From Paludibacter sp. (GTDB lineage Bacteria; Bacteroidota; Bacteroidia; Bacteroidales; Paludibacteraceae): a DNA stretch of 45,801 bases. The translations under genes and the position numbers were made by a program. Below, piece by piece: positions 1-9,041 of the stretch. The notes beneath the pieces were generated by a model. The model was not told the origin of the DNA. It was given only the letters and a program-made list of their open reading frames with translations, and searched no databases. The stretch covers positions 1 to 45,801 of the forward strand of contig JACDZH010000006.1 of NCBI GenBank assembly GCA_013426815.1. The letters run 5' to 3'. Each line of letters starts with the position of its first letter. Position 1 is the first letter of the stretch.

Positions 1-157
1 ATAATACAGCTTTTTACAAAATGAAGGCTCGAAAACTGTCAAAGTCAGGAAAAAATTGAACATGCTACTAATATAAAAGAACAATTTAGTTTATTCATAT
101 TTTATGTGGAAGTGAGAGCTAAAAAAGATTGAAAATATTTCAAAAAGAAATTATTAA

Positions 158-901
158 TTAACATCTAATCCAATCCAATCCCGGGTATTCAACTTTTTCC
201 AAAATTTCAGGTACATTTCTGTTGTTTTTAGCATTATTTGCTCTTCTCGAAATTGTATAAGCTGTCATATCCGATTCGGGAAAAGGCTTAATCAATTCGT
301 TAATTTGTTGAGGTTTTAATTCCGAGTCTAACCATTTGATTTGGTCGGAAGGTGTAAGAATTAAAGGCATTCGCTTTTTAAGGTTGTGAATTTTCTCCAT
401 CATCCGATTGGCTGAAGTTGTCAGAATGCTGAAAGTATTTTTTATTTCACCTGTTTTACGGTCTATCCAGGTATCATATATGGCACCCAACGAAAACATT
501 TCATTATCGGCAGGATGAATAAAATAGGGATATTTAACACCATTTACATCGCGCCATTCGTAGAATCCGCTTACTGGTAACAAACATCGCTGACTGATAA
601 TACTTTTTTTAAAAGATGACTTTTCAAAAACGGTTTCACCCATAGCATTTAATGTTTTCGAGCTAATTTCAGTTGCTGTTTGAATATCTTTTACCCACGA
701 AGGAATTAGTCCCCACTCAAACAGAAAAATCCCATCGCTTTTCATAGTTGGCAAGGCTGGATGCGAAAATCCACTAATGAAATAATATTCAGGTAATTGA
801 GGGTCGGTTGATTCATTACCATGTTTGACAGGTAATTCATTATAATAACTTTCGGCTGTTACCAGTTTGTTATTTCGGATTAAAGCAACAGTAAAACACA
901 T
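158..901 (-). CDS. SOS response-associated peptidase (SRAP/YedK/HMCES family)
   Basis: SRAP proteins form a thiazolidine crosslink through Cys2 with abasic sites in single-stranded DNA and so protect them. Seen here: the protein starts Met-Cys, so Cys2 is exposed after Met removal. It has the GFYEWR motif near residue 115, carrying the family's catalytic Glu, and IHNLKKRMPLIL near residue 170, carrying the active-site His. The 247-residue length is normal for the family. The start is fixed by the need for Cys at position 2. It is followed on the same strand by nothing in the window, and its upstream neighbour is the DUF2130 gene, 51 bp away and also on the minus strand. Confidence 0.93.
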   Translation of the reverse strand: MCFTVALIRNNKLVTAESYYNELPVKHGNESTDPQLPEYYFISGFSHPALPTMKSDGIFLFEWGLIPSWVKDIQTATEISSKTLNAMGETVFEKSSFKKSIISQRCLLPVSGFYEWRDVNGVKYPYFIHPADNEMFSLGAIYDTWIDRKTGEIKNTFSILTTSANRMMEKIHNLKKRMPLILTPSDQIKWLDSELKPQQINELIKPFPESDMTAYTISRRANNAKNNRNVPEILEKVEYPGLDWIRC

Positions 902-952
902 AATATTGTTTGAATTGTTCTGAAATTTACAAATATCTTCATTTTCAAAGTC

Positions 953-2209
953 TTACTCCAGTTCTAATAAATTATCAACTGCTCCAATTTCTTTAAGTCC
1001 GGGAATGGAACTTCCGGCTATACCTTTTATAGAGCCTATAAAATGATTGGTATTGAGCAATACTTTTTCAAGCTGTTTTTCGCGCTGTTTCCATATTCGT
1101 TCCATGGCTCGTTTTTCTTGCGTATAGCTATCTTGTAAGTCAGAAAATCCCTCCACAATAGCTCCCAATTGCAATCTGAATTCGTTGCTGGTTAGGTAAT
1201 TATAAAGCATTTCCATTTTTTCGCCCTTGTTTGTTTGCGATGAATAAGCTTCGTTTATTTTCAATAAACTTTCGCGCAATACCAATACAAGTCCTTTAAA
1301 ATCATTAAAAGTGCAAATCCATACGCCTTCTTTTTGTCCAATTTTTTCCATTCCATCGGGCAAAGCTTCGGTAACAATGATGCAAACATCTGCTTTGGCA
1401 GCCACCGCATCCACTTTAAGTTTATTTATCCATTCGTTGCTGAATGCTTTAGTACGTTTGCTTTCATACAAAATGGTACCACAATCGATGCCAATATGGT
1501 TACGAACCGTATGAATGGCATCGGCACCTTTCACTCCTTTGCCCACTTCGTTAATCAAATCGAATGGGAAAAGCGATTTTAGAATTTCCTCGATAGCCAA
1601 TTCCTGAATTTCACCTTGTAGCTGCATAGAACCCTGTTCGGCTTTGCGCTTCATTTCCTCTGCCAGTTTCTTTTGATCGTCGAGTTGTTTTTCGAGTTCT
1701 TTGATTTTAAGTGACGAATTTTCATCGGCTTGTTGCTTGATAATAAGTTTTTCGGAACGTAGTTTTTCCGAAAACTCCTTTTCTTTTTCCAATACCACTA
1801 GATCGCGAACTTCGTCTTTTTCGCGTTTCAGACGTTCTACTTCAGCTTTTGTTTGGTTCAATTCCTTAACCTGCGAAGTTTTTTGCAGCAATTCTTTTTG
1901 AAGCGATTGTATTTGTTCTGTCGTTTCTTCAGTCATCTTTTCGGTTATCGATTTTTCCAGTTTGGTTTTTTCGACCAATAATTTCGATTTCACAGCTGCT
2001 TCTATCTGACTTTGAATGGTTTCCTTATCTTTCGTAAGTTGCTCTTTTATCTTGTTTATTTCATCCAGTTTTGCTTTGTAACTGATTTCCTTTTGAGCAA
2101 TTTGTTTATCAAAATCTGACTTTAATTTTTCTTGCACTTGATGATAAAGAATATCACTCACATTGATTTCGGCACCACAAGATGGACAGGAAATTGAAGT
2201 TGTTTCCAT
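953..2209 (-). CDS. DUF2130 domain protein with zinc ribbon, coiled coil and nuclease-like C-terminus
   Basis: The 418-residue protein opens with a CPSCG half zinc ribbon at residues 8-12. A long charged coiled coil rich in Lys, Glu and Gln follows, about residues 20-200. The C-terminal DUF2130 domain contains GADAIHTVRN and then ILYESKRTKAFSNEW and KLKVDAVAAKADVCIIVTE. The spacing of an Asp, then E-S-K, resembles the D...(D/E)xK signature of PD-(D/E)XK nucleases; that reading is my inference. The family is widespread in Bacteroidota but has no settled function. It sits beside an SRAP DNA-repair gene on the same strand, which fits a DNA-related role without proving it. Confidence 0.85.
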   Translation of the reverse strand: METTSISCPSCGAEINVSDILYHQVQEKLKSDFDKQIAQKEISYKAKLDEINKIKEQLTKDKETIQSQIEAAVKSKLLVEKTKLEKSITEKMTEETTEQIQSLQKELLQKTSQVKELNQTKAEVERLKREKDEVRDLVVLEKEKEFSEKLRSEKLIIKQQADENSSLKIKELEKQLDDQKKLAEEMKRKAEQGSMQLQGEIQELAIEEILKSLFPFDLINEVGKGVKGADAIHTVRNHIGIDCGTILYESKRTKAFSNEWINKLKVDAVAAKADVCIIVTEALPDGMEKIGQKEGVWICTFNDFKGLVLVLRESLLKINEAYSSQTNKGEKMEMLYNYLTSNEFRLQLGAIVEGFSDLQDSYTQEKRAMERIWKQREKQLEKVLLNTNHFIGSIKGIAGSSIPGLKEIGAVDNLLELE

Positions 2210-2350
2210 AGTTCTTTTGTTTTAAATTTTGACTTATTGGTTTATTCAAACAGATTACAAAAGTTGATAATTTTATTCAAACCGACAAATTGTTAAAGAT
2301 TAATTAACTGTTGAAATAAGCAAAATCTGTTTTGGGATTATTATACTCAA

Positions 2351-2386
2351 AAACCTTTCGTGTAAAAAATTTACAGCGAAAGGTTT
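2351..2386 (-). terminator. Intrinsic terminator hairpin downstream of alanine dehydrogenase
   Basis: Inverted repeat AAACCTTTCG/CGAAAGGTTT, extended inward by TGTAAA/TTTACA with one bulged base and a 3-nt loop. On the minus strand it is followed by TTTTTGAG, so it best serves the upstream minus-strand alanine dehydrogenase gene. The rest of the 360-bp gap between the two minus-strand genes holds only this hairpin and the heptamer repeat. Confidence 0.65.
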
Positions 2387-2510
2387 CTGAAAAAAATCAA
2401 TAAATATTTTAGTAAATGAGATTATTCATTTTAAATATGCAGCTAAAAGCACACCAACTTCCTAGTAATCTTATATTTGAATGCATGAAATAAGTTGACC
2501 ATTTTTTTCC

Positions 2511-2571
2511 AACTACCAACTACCCACTTCCCACTTCCCACTTCCCACTTCCCACTTCCCACTATTCACTC
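2511..2571. repeat. Heptamer tandem repeat (ACTTCCC)n
   Basis: Five exact ACTTCCC copies at 2526-2560 are preceded by two AACTACC units and followed by ACTATTC. The array runs up to the last codons of the alanine dehydrogenase gene. It is one of several period-7 intergenic arrays in this window. Confidence 0.85.
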
Positions 2572-3655
2572 AAAGTCCGAATGTATCAGCCACTGCTTTG
2601 CAAACTATTTTTCCTTTAACAATATTGAGTCCTTTGCGCAAATCTTCGTGTAATTTACAAGCTTTTTCCCAACCCAAATTTGCCAGTATAAGTGCATAAG
2701 GTAAAGTAGCATTGGTAAGTGCTAATGTAGATGTAAACGGTACTGCGCCGGGAATATTGGCTACACAATAATGTAAAATACCATCAATTGTATAAACAGG
2801 ATCGGTGTGAGTTGTTGGATGTGAAGTTTCAAAACATCCGCCCTGATCGATGGCAACATCCACCAGTACAGATCCGGGTTGCATGAGTTTTAGCATTTCG
2901 AGGGTTATCAAATGAGGTGCTTTTGCGCCCGGAATCAGAACTGCTCCAATTACCAAATCGGTATGCGGAAGTAATTCTTCGATATTATAAGTTGTCGACA
3001 TCAAGGTATCAACATTTGCAGGCATTATTTCGCTTAAATAACGTAGACGTGGCAGTGAAATATCGGCAATGGTTACATGTGCTCCTAATCCAGCAGCCAT
3101 CAAAGCAGCTTGAGTACCCACAATTCCACCACCCAAAACCAACACGTTAGCAGGTTTTACACCCGGAACGCCACCAAGCAAAATACCTTTTCCACCTTTT
3201 GGTCTTTCCAGACAGCGTGCACCTTCCTGAATTGACATGCGTCCTGCCACTTCCGACATTGGAATTAGCAATGGCAATGTAAGATCGGCTTTTTCCACAG
3301 TTTCGTAAGCCAGACATACAGCCTTACTTTCCATCATTGCCAATGTAAGTTCTTTCTCGGATGCAAAATGGAAATATGTAAATATTAATTGATTGGGACG
3401 GATCAGTTTGTATTCGCAGTGAATTGGTTCCTTTACTTTCACAATCATTTCGGCAGTTGCAAACACTTCTAAAGCAGTATGAAGAATTTTTGCACCCGCT
3501 TTGATGTATAGTTCATCGCTGAATCCGCTATTTTCACCGGCATGTGTTTCAACCATTACAGTATGTCCATGTTGAACCAGTGTTTTGGCTCCCGATGGAG
3601 TTAAAGCTACACGGCTTTCGTTATTCTTGATTTCTTTAGGAATTCCAATTTTCAT
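2570..3655 (-). CDS. ald: Alanine dehydrogenase
   Basis: Catalyses NAD-dependent reversible deamination of L-alanine to pyruvate and ammonia in the cytoplasm. The N-terminus has the family pattern MKIGIPKEIKNNESRVALTP, with Arg15 in the substrate-binding position. CLAYETVE and LPLLIPMSEVAGRMS follow, then the Rossmann glycine motif LVLGGGIVGTQAA near residue 172. The second-domain GGCFETSHPTTHTDP and HYCVANIPGAVPFTST motifs are typical of alanine dehydrogenase rather than of transhydrogenase alpha subunits. Length is 361 residues against about 370 for the family. It stands alone, with its own terminator downstream. Confidence 0.95.
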   Translation of the reverse strand: MKIGIPKEIKNNESRVALTPSGAKTLVQHGHTVMVETHAGENSGFSDELYIKAGAKILHTALEVFATAEMIVKVKEPIHCEYKLIRPNQLIFTYFHFASEKELTLAMMESKAVCLAYETVEKADLTLPLLIPMSEVAGRMSIQEGARCLERPKGGKGILLGGVPGVKPANVLVLGGGIVGTQAALMAAGLGAHVTIADISLPRLRYLSEIMPANVDTLMSTTYNIEELLPHTDLVIGAVLIPGAKAPHLITLEMLKLMQPGSVLVDVAIDQGGCFETSHPTTHTDPVYTIDGILHYCVANIPGAVPFTSTLALTNATLPYALILANLGWEKACKLHEDLRKGLNIVKGKIVCKAVADTFGL

Positions 3656-4360
3656 AAACTTTTAATTTAAATTATTGAACATTTTTCCAGTTTTAACAAC
3701 CCTAATGTTGAGGAAAGAAGCGAAAAACGCTGTAAAAATACAAGATTTATTTCAAATTGAAATTAAAATTTAAAATTATTTGATTAAAACTGGATAAATA
3801 ATATATATATATACTGAAATTTAATCATATAACATAGTTTCAAATTGGTTTATTTTGCCATATAATATTTTAATTACATATATAAACAACTAAAATAGTA
3901 AATAATTGTGTACAAAATACGCATATACGGTTATAAATTGAAAGTATAAAGCAAAAATTATTTTTCAACCTTTCGTTTACAAACCTAAATGTAAATTTTA
4001 GTAACATTGCTGGCATAATTTCCAAAAATTCTAATACCACCCACAATTTTGTTATAAATTTGAACCGGTTCTGATAAGAAGCCATCGCACTCATTTGCAA
4101 CCTGAAGTGATTTTAGATTTAAATAATAATCCTGGCTAATATTTTGTAGAAAAATGTTGACTTTTTTTCTGTTTGGCAATCTAGATAAACCTTTATCATT
4201 TGGCATATAATTATAATTTTCAATTCATAATTCCGAAGCAACAAACGTTTGCAATATAAATAATACTTATTTACACTTTATGACTATGTTTGTTGATATT
4301 TTATAATTACTTTTGTTTTAGAATATATTCAATAACAATCCCGTTAATATTCAGACATTA
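3656..4360. other. 705-bp AT-rich intergenic region; one weak minus-strand ORF
   Basis: The gap between divergently transcribed ald and the GH97 gene is very AT-rich. Its longest readable ORF is 73 codons at 3985-4206 on the minus strand. I do not recognise it, and it has no clear ribosome binding site, so it may be chance or a decayed gene end. The region must hold promoters for both flanking genes. Apart from the -7-like box near 4308, I see no structured element. Confidence 0.4.
4308..4315 (+). promoter_or_regulatory. Bacteroidota -7 box TACTTTTG ahead of the GH97 gene
   Basis: Matches TAnnTTTG and lies 46 bp before the start codon. A TTTG at 4289-4292 is the only candidate -33 box, and its 15-bp spacing is shorter than the usual 19-20. 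Confidence 0.4.
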
Positions 4361-6499
4361 ATGAAAAAAATTATGTTATTAATGTTAGTTATGGCAATAA
4401 GTCTATCTGGCATAACAGAAAATTTGCAATCGCCAAATAAAAATTTCCGACTTGATTTTTCGGTAAATTCAGCAGGAGAACCTGTTTATTCACTGATATA
4501 CAAGGATAAAACGATTATAAAACCGTCAAAACTCGGATTGGAATTAAAAAATGATCCATCACTTTTGACCGGATTTAATATTCAAAAAGTTGAAACAAGT
4601 ACCTTCGACGAAACATGGAAACCCGTTTGGGGCGAAGTAAGCGAAATTCGGAGCAATTACAATGAATTATTGGTCATATTGGAACAAAAAGCAGAAGAAA
4701 GAACTATAAAGATTCGTTTCCGATTATTCAATGATGGACTGGGATTTAGGTATGAATTTGATAAACAACCCAGGTTGAATTATTTTAAGATTGCCAACGA
4801 AATGACTCAATTTGCACTAACAGGCGATCATAAAACATTCTGGATACCGGGCGATTACGATACCAATGAATATTTCTATGCTACAACCAAACTTTCGGAA
4901 GTGGATGCGGGCAAAGTGGATGGAAACGGAATTGGAACACATGGATATTTTGCGAAAAATGGAATACAAACACCATTGTTGATGAAAACTGCCGAAGGCA
5001 TTTACATTAGTATTTTCGAAGCTGCTTTGGTTGATTATTCTACTATGCAGTTATTAATAGATCAAACAAATTTTGTTTTAACCTCCACTTTAGTGCCCGA
5101 TGCAGTTGGAACTAAAGCTTATATGCAAACGCCGCAGCACACACCTTGGCGCACTGTAATTGTGAGTGATAATGCAGCTGAATTGCTGGAATCTAAAACT
5201 ATTTTAAACCTCAACGAACCAAGTAAAATTGCTGATCCCAGTTTCATTCATCCTCAAAAATTTATTGGAATTTGGTGGGGAATGCATGTTCCAAACATAA
5301 TGTCGTGGAATTATTCACATTCGCCCAATATTAAACTTAAAGATACCGATTGGAGTTCACTAGTGCCCCTGCCTCAACATGGTGCGAAAACTGAGAATGT
5401 AAAACGTTATATTGATTTTGCGGCAAAAAATGGTTTTGCAGGGGTTTTGGTCGAAGGTTGGAATGTTGGTTGGGAAGATTGGGCAGGAAACTGGAAAGAA
5501 GATGTATTTGATTTTATTACACCCTATCCCGATTTTGATGTAAAAGCAATACATGAATATGCTGTTTCGAAAGGTGTGAAAATTATTATGCATCACGAGA
5601 CTTCAGCTTCGGTAACAAACTATGAACGTCGTATTGACAAAGCTATCGAATTTATGAAAGCGAATGGTTACGATGCTGTCAAAACAGGATATGTCGGCTG
5701 GATTATTCCACGCGGTGAAAAACATGATGGTCAATGGATGGTTAATCATTACATTCGTGTGGCAGAGAAATTGGCAGAAAATCGCATCATGCTGGATGCA
5801 CATGAACCCGTTCGACCTACGGGTTTGCACCGCACCTATCCTAATTGGATGGCTTGCGAAGCAGCTCGTGGAAACGAATTCAATGCATGGAGTGTAGGAA
5901 ATCCACCCGAACATGAAACTATTTTGCCATTTACCCGATTGATGGGTGGTCCTATGGATTATACTCCGGGGATTTTCGAAATCAAAATGAATTATTACGA
6001 TGCTAAAAATACAAATCAGGTTCATACAACCCTGGCAAAACAATTGGCGCTTTATATTACCATGTACAGCCCACTGCAAATGGCTGCCGATTTGCCCGAA
6101 AATTATGAAAAACGAATGGATGCTTTTCAGTTTATCAAAGACGTAGCAGTAGATTGGGATGACACTAAATATCTCGAAGCTGAACCGGGCGATTATATTA
6201 CCATAGCACGAAAGGCAAAAGGTACTTCCGACTGGTTTGTAGGTGCAATTACGGATGAAAATGCGCGTATTGCAATAGTTCCATTCAGTTTTCTGGATGC
6301 AAATCAATGGTATATTGCCACCATATATGGTGATGCTGCCACTGCCGACTGGAAAGAAAACCCGATGTCATATCAAATCCAGAAAGTACTTGTAAACTCC
6401 AAAACAATACTTAAACAAAAATTAGCTCCCGGAGGTGGAGCAGCGATTAGCCTTAAGAAAGCAGTTAAAGAAGAGATGAAGGGTTTGAAGAAAATTTGA
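4361..6499 (+). CDS. Glycoside hydrolase family 97 (SusB-like alpha-glucosidase)
   Basis: Periplasmic exo-glucosidase family best known from SusB, which trims alpha-linked glucose from oligosaccharides. The 712-residue protein begins with a signal peptide, MKKIMLLMLVMAISLSG. The GH97 N-terminal beta-sandwich follows (SPNKNFRLDFSVN, IRFRLFNDGLGFRYEF). The (beta/alpha)8 barrel contains KIIMHHETSASVTNYE, LDAHEPVRPTGLHRTYPN and CEAARGNEF, whose glutamates match the catalytic and Ca-binding positions of the inverting, SusB-type branch. The length agrees with the family. No SusC/SusD genes are nearby, so this is a stand-alone copy and not part of a polysaccharide utilisation locus within the window. 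Exact substrate is not decided by sequence. Confidence 0.93.
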   Translation: MKKIMLLMLVMAISLSGITENLQSPNKNFRLDFSVNSAGEPVYSLIYKDKTIIKPSKLGLELKNDPSLLTGFNIQKVETSTFDETWKPVWGEVSEIRSNYNELLVILEQKAEERTIKIRFRLFNDGLGFRYEFDKQPRLNYFKIANEMTQFALTGDHKTFWIPGDYDTNEYFYATTKLSEVDAGKVDGNGIGTHGYFAKNGIQTPLLMKTAEGIYISIFEAALVDYSTMQLLIDQTNFVLTSTLVPDAVGTKAYMQTPQHTPWRTVIVSDNAAELLESKTILNLNEPSKIADPSFIHPQKFIGIWWGMHVPNIMSWNYSHSPNIKLKDTDWSSLVPLPQHGAKTENVKRYIDFAAKNGFAGVLVEGWNVGWEDWAGNWKEDVFDFITPYPDFDVKAIHEYAVSKGVKIIMHHETSASVTNYERRIDKAIEFMKANGYDAVKTGYVGWIIPRGEKHDGQWMVNHYIRVAEKLAENRIMLDAHEPVRPTGLHRTYPNWMACEAARGNEFNAWSVGNPPEHETILPFTRLMGGPMDYTPGIFEIKMNYYDAKNTNQVHTTLAKQLALYITMYSPLQMAADLPENYEKRMDAFQFIKDVAVDWDDTKYLEAEPGDYITIARKAKGTSDWFVGAITDENARIAIVPFSFLDANQWYIATIYGDAATADWKENPMSYQIQKVLVNSKTILKQKLAPGGGAAISLKKAVKEEMKGLKKI

Positions 6500-6531
6500 A
6501 AAATGTAAATATGTAAATTGCCGGTGTATCA

Positions 6532-6565
6532 TTGAACTATGCATCGGCATTTTTTATATCTTTGC
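6532..6565 (+). promoter_or_regulatory. Promoter ahead of the homocysteine methyltransferase gene
   Basis: TATCTTTGC at 6557-6565 is an exact TAnnTTTGY box. TTG at 6532-6534 lies 22 bp upstream, slightly longer than the usual spacing. The start codon is 94 bp downstream. Confidence 0.5.
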
Positions 6566-6659
6566 AAACGGATTATGAAATCAAAATCTCTCAAACTTAA
6601 TTCAATCGAAATAATCCTGAGAATCAATCAAATTAAACTATCAAATCAGAAATAAATCC

Positions 6660-7541
6660 ATGATACCAACATTATTAGAAAATTTCAATCAAGGTAATAC
6701 TTTGGTATCGGATGGTGCTTGGGGAACATTTTTGCAAGCAAGAGTTTTAAAACCGTGCGAATGTCCTGAGGAATGGAACTTAACTCATCCAACTGAAGTA
6801 TATGATAATGCACTGGGTAATATCAAAGCTGGTGCTGATACCCTCGAAACCAATAGTTTTGGTGGAAATTATTTTAAACTAAAAAGATTCGGATTAGAAA
6901 ACCAGGAGTATGCACTCAACAAAAAAGCTGCTGAAATATCGCGACAAGCTGCCGGTGATGAAAAATATGTGTTGGGTTCAATCGAACCAATAGGTGAAAT
7001 TTTGATGATGGATGATTATACGGAAGAGGAACTTTACGAAGCATTTAAAGATCAATCAATTGCACTATACGAAGGTGGCGCAGATGCAATCAATTTTGAA
7101 ACAATGACTGCGCTCGATGAAGCTACAATTGCAGTTCGGGCAACCCGCGAAAATACGCAATGCGAAGTTATTTGCACCATGACTTTCGATTATCTGCAAA
7201 CCGATGAATTCCGTACCATGATTGGTGTTTCGCCTACTAAAATGGTTGTAGCATTAAAAAGATGCCTGTGAACATATTGTTGGTGCCAATTGTAGCAATG
7301 GAATTGAAGGAATGATAAAAATTACCAAAGAAATTCGTCTTGTTGATAAAGAAATTCCTGTTTTGATTCATGCAAAAGCCGGTTTACCTGTTTTAAAGGA
7401 AATTGTACTGTTTTTCCCGAAACACCCGAAATGATGGCTGCCTTTGCATCCCAATTATCCAAAGCCGGAGCAAATATTATTGGCGGATGTTGTGGGACAA
7501 CACCCGAAGATATTAAAAAACTGGTGGAAGTGCTTAGATAA
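6660..7541 (+). pseudogene. Homocysteine S-methyltransferase domain protein, two frameshifts
   Basis: This is the zinc-dependent homocysteine-binding domain of methionine synthases (MetH N-terminal/BHMT type), which would methylate homocysteine to methionine. The first reading frame (to about 7258) gives LVSDGAWGTFLQ, TLETNSFGGN and VLGSIEPIGE. One extra A in the A5 run at 7256-7260 then breaks it. The next frame reads EHIVGANCSNGIEGM and LIHAKAG up to about 7397. There one base is missing, and the first frame resumes with TVFPETPEMM and NIIGGCCGTTPEDI to the stop at 7539. All three zinc cysteines (GANCS and GGCC) survive across the frames, so the damage is recent or a sequencing error. About 293 codons when repaired, with no folate- or B12-binding domain. 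Confidence 0.85.
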
Positions 7542-7550
7542 CTTACTCAT

Positions 7551-7666
7551 TTTCAAACACTCAAACCATTCAAACTTCAAACCTTTCAAACTTTCAAACT
7601 TTTCAAACTTTTCAAACTTTTCAAACTTTCAAACCTTTCAAACCTTTCAAACCTTTCAAACCTTTT
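7551..7666. repeat. Period-9/8 TTTCAAACC-type tandem repeat
   Basis: About a dozen degenerate copies of TTTCAAACC/TTTTCAAAC fill nearly the whole gap between the homocysteine methyltransferase stop and the rarA start. They end 5 bp before the ATG, so they occupy the position of the ribosome binding site. Confidence 0.85.
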
Positions 7667-7670
7667 TCCC

Positions 7671-8936
7671 ATGCCACCATTAGCCGAACGTCTACGCCCA
7701 CAAACACTCGATCATTATATTGGTCAAAAACATTTGGTTGGTGAAAAGGCCATTTTGCGCCAAATGATCGAATCGGGTCATATTGCTTCCTTTATACTTT
7801 GGGGACCTCCCGGAGTTGGCAAAACTACGCTCGCAAAAATTATTGCCAATAAACTCGATAGACCATATTATACTTTGAGTGCTGTGAGTTCGGGGGTAAA
7901 AGATGTGCGAGATGTCATCGAAAAAGCGAAAGCCAACCGTTTTTTTTCACAAGCCAATCCCATTTTATTTATCGACGAAATCCACCGTTTTAGTAAATCG
8001 CAACAGGATTCATTGCTCGGTGCTGTAGAAAATGGCACTGTAACTTTGATTGGTGCAACAACCGAAAATCCTTCTTTTGAAGTTATCACTCCACTCCTAT
8101 CACGTTGTCAGGTGTATGTTCTCAAATCGCTCGATAAAGAAGATTTATTGGAATTAGCCAACTACGCCATCAAAACTGACAGTGAACTAAAAAACCGAGA
8201 AATTATTTTTGAAGAAACCGAATCTTTACTCCGTTTCTCTGGTGGTGATGCACGTAAATTGCTGAATATAATAGAATTGGTGGTGAATTCTGATACTCCA
8301 GAAAAAGTAATTTTCACAAACGAAATTGTTACCGAACGGCTACAACAAAATCCATCGGCTTACGATAAAGACGGTGAAATGCACTACGATATTATTTCTG
8401 CATTTATAAAATCCATCCGTGGCAGCGATCCGGATGCTGCCATTTATTGGTTGGCACGCATGGTGGCAGGTGGCGAAGACCCTAAATTTATTGCCCGCCG
8501 ATTGGTAATTTCGGCTTCCGAAGACATTGGACTGGCGAATCCAAATGCCTTGTTACTGGCAAATGCCTGTTTTGATGCTTTGCAAAAAATTGGTTGGCCC
8601 GAAGGACGCATTATTCTGGCAGAAGCTACGGTTTATCTGGCTGCTTCGCCCAAAAGTAACTCAGCTTATTTGGCCATCGACGATGCATTGGCTTTGGTTG
8701 AACGAACGGGAAATCTACCTGTTCCGTTACATTTACGAAATGCACCCACAAAATTGATGAAAGATTTGAATTACGGAAAAGATTATAAATATTCACACGA
8801 TTTTGCCAATCATTTTGTGAATCAGCAATTTATGCCATCAGAACTTAAGAATGAACGGATTTGGAAAGTACAAAATAGTCCTGCAGAGAGTAAATTGGGC
8901 GATTGGCTACGGGAATTGTGGAAAGGAAGGTATTAA
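7671..8936 (+). CDS. rarA: Replication-associated recombination protein RarA (MgsA/WRNIP1 family AAA+ ATPase)
   Basis: Clamp-loader-like AAA+ ATPase that acts at stalled replication forks. The 421-residue protein starts PLAERLRPQTLDHYIGQKHL, the usual family opening. It has Walker A GPPGVGKTT near residue 44, Walker B ILFIDEIHRF near 100, sensor-1 GATTENPSFE and the arginine-finger region LLSRCQVY. The C-terminal tetramerisation domain includes YWLARMVAGGEDPKFIARRL, SEDIGLANPNAL and YLAASPKSNSAY. Length is standard. It starts directly after the 9-mer repeat tract, so its ribosome binding site is unusual. Confidence 0.97.
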   Translation: MPPLAERLRPQTLDHYIGQKHLVGEKAILRQMIESGHIASFILWGPPGVGKTTLAKIIANKLDRPYYTLSAVSSGVKDVRDVIEKAKANRFFSQANPILFIDEIHRFSKSQQDSLLGAVENGTVTLIGATTENPSFEVITPLLSRCQVYVLKSLDKEDLLELANYAIKTDSELKNREIIFEETESLLRFSGGDARKLLNIIELVVNSDTPEKVIFTNEIVTERLQQNPSAYDKDGEMHYDIISAFIKSIRGSDPDAAIYWLARMVAGGEDPKFIARRLVISASEDIGLANPNALLLANACFDALQKIGWPEGRIILAEATVYLAASPKSNSAYLAIDDALALVERTGNLPVPLHLRNAPTKLMKDLNYGKDYKYSHDFANHFVNQQFMPSELKNERIWKVQNSPAESKLGDWLRELWKGRY

Positions 8937-8964
8937 TACAATTTACAACTTACAATTTACAATT
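8937..8964. repeat. Heptamer repeat (TACAATT)4
   Basis: Four consecutive heptamers, TACAATT, TACAACT, TACAATT and TACAATT, begin immediately after the rarA stop codon. This is the same period as the arrays at 2526 and 22524. Confidence 0.7.
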
Positions 8965-9041
8965 CAAATAAACTGTTATCTTTAAAGAAATCTGAGTTCA
9001 AAAAAATCATTACCTTTGCACTTTCAAATTTTCACTCCTTC

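Noticed and set aside
3870-4100. 76-codon minus-strand ORF
   Set aside because: Low-complexity AT-rich frame overlapping another weak ORF; no ribosome binding site or recognisable motif.
5603-6307. 234-codon minus-strand ORF
   Set aside because: Antisense shadow of the GH97 catalytic domain; Cys/Ile/Phe-rich and without recognisable motifs.
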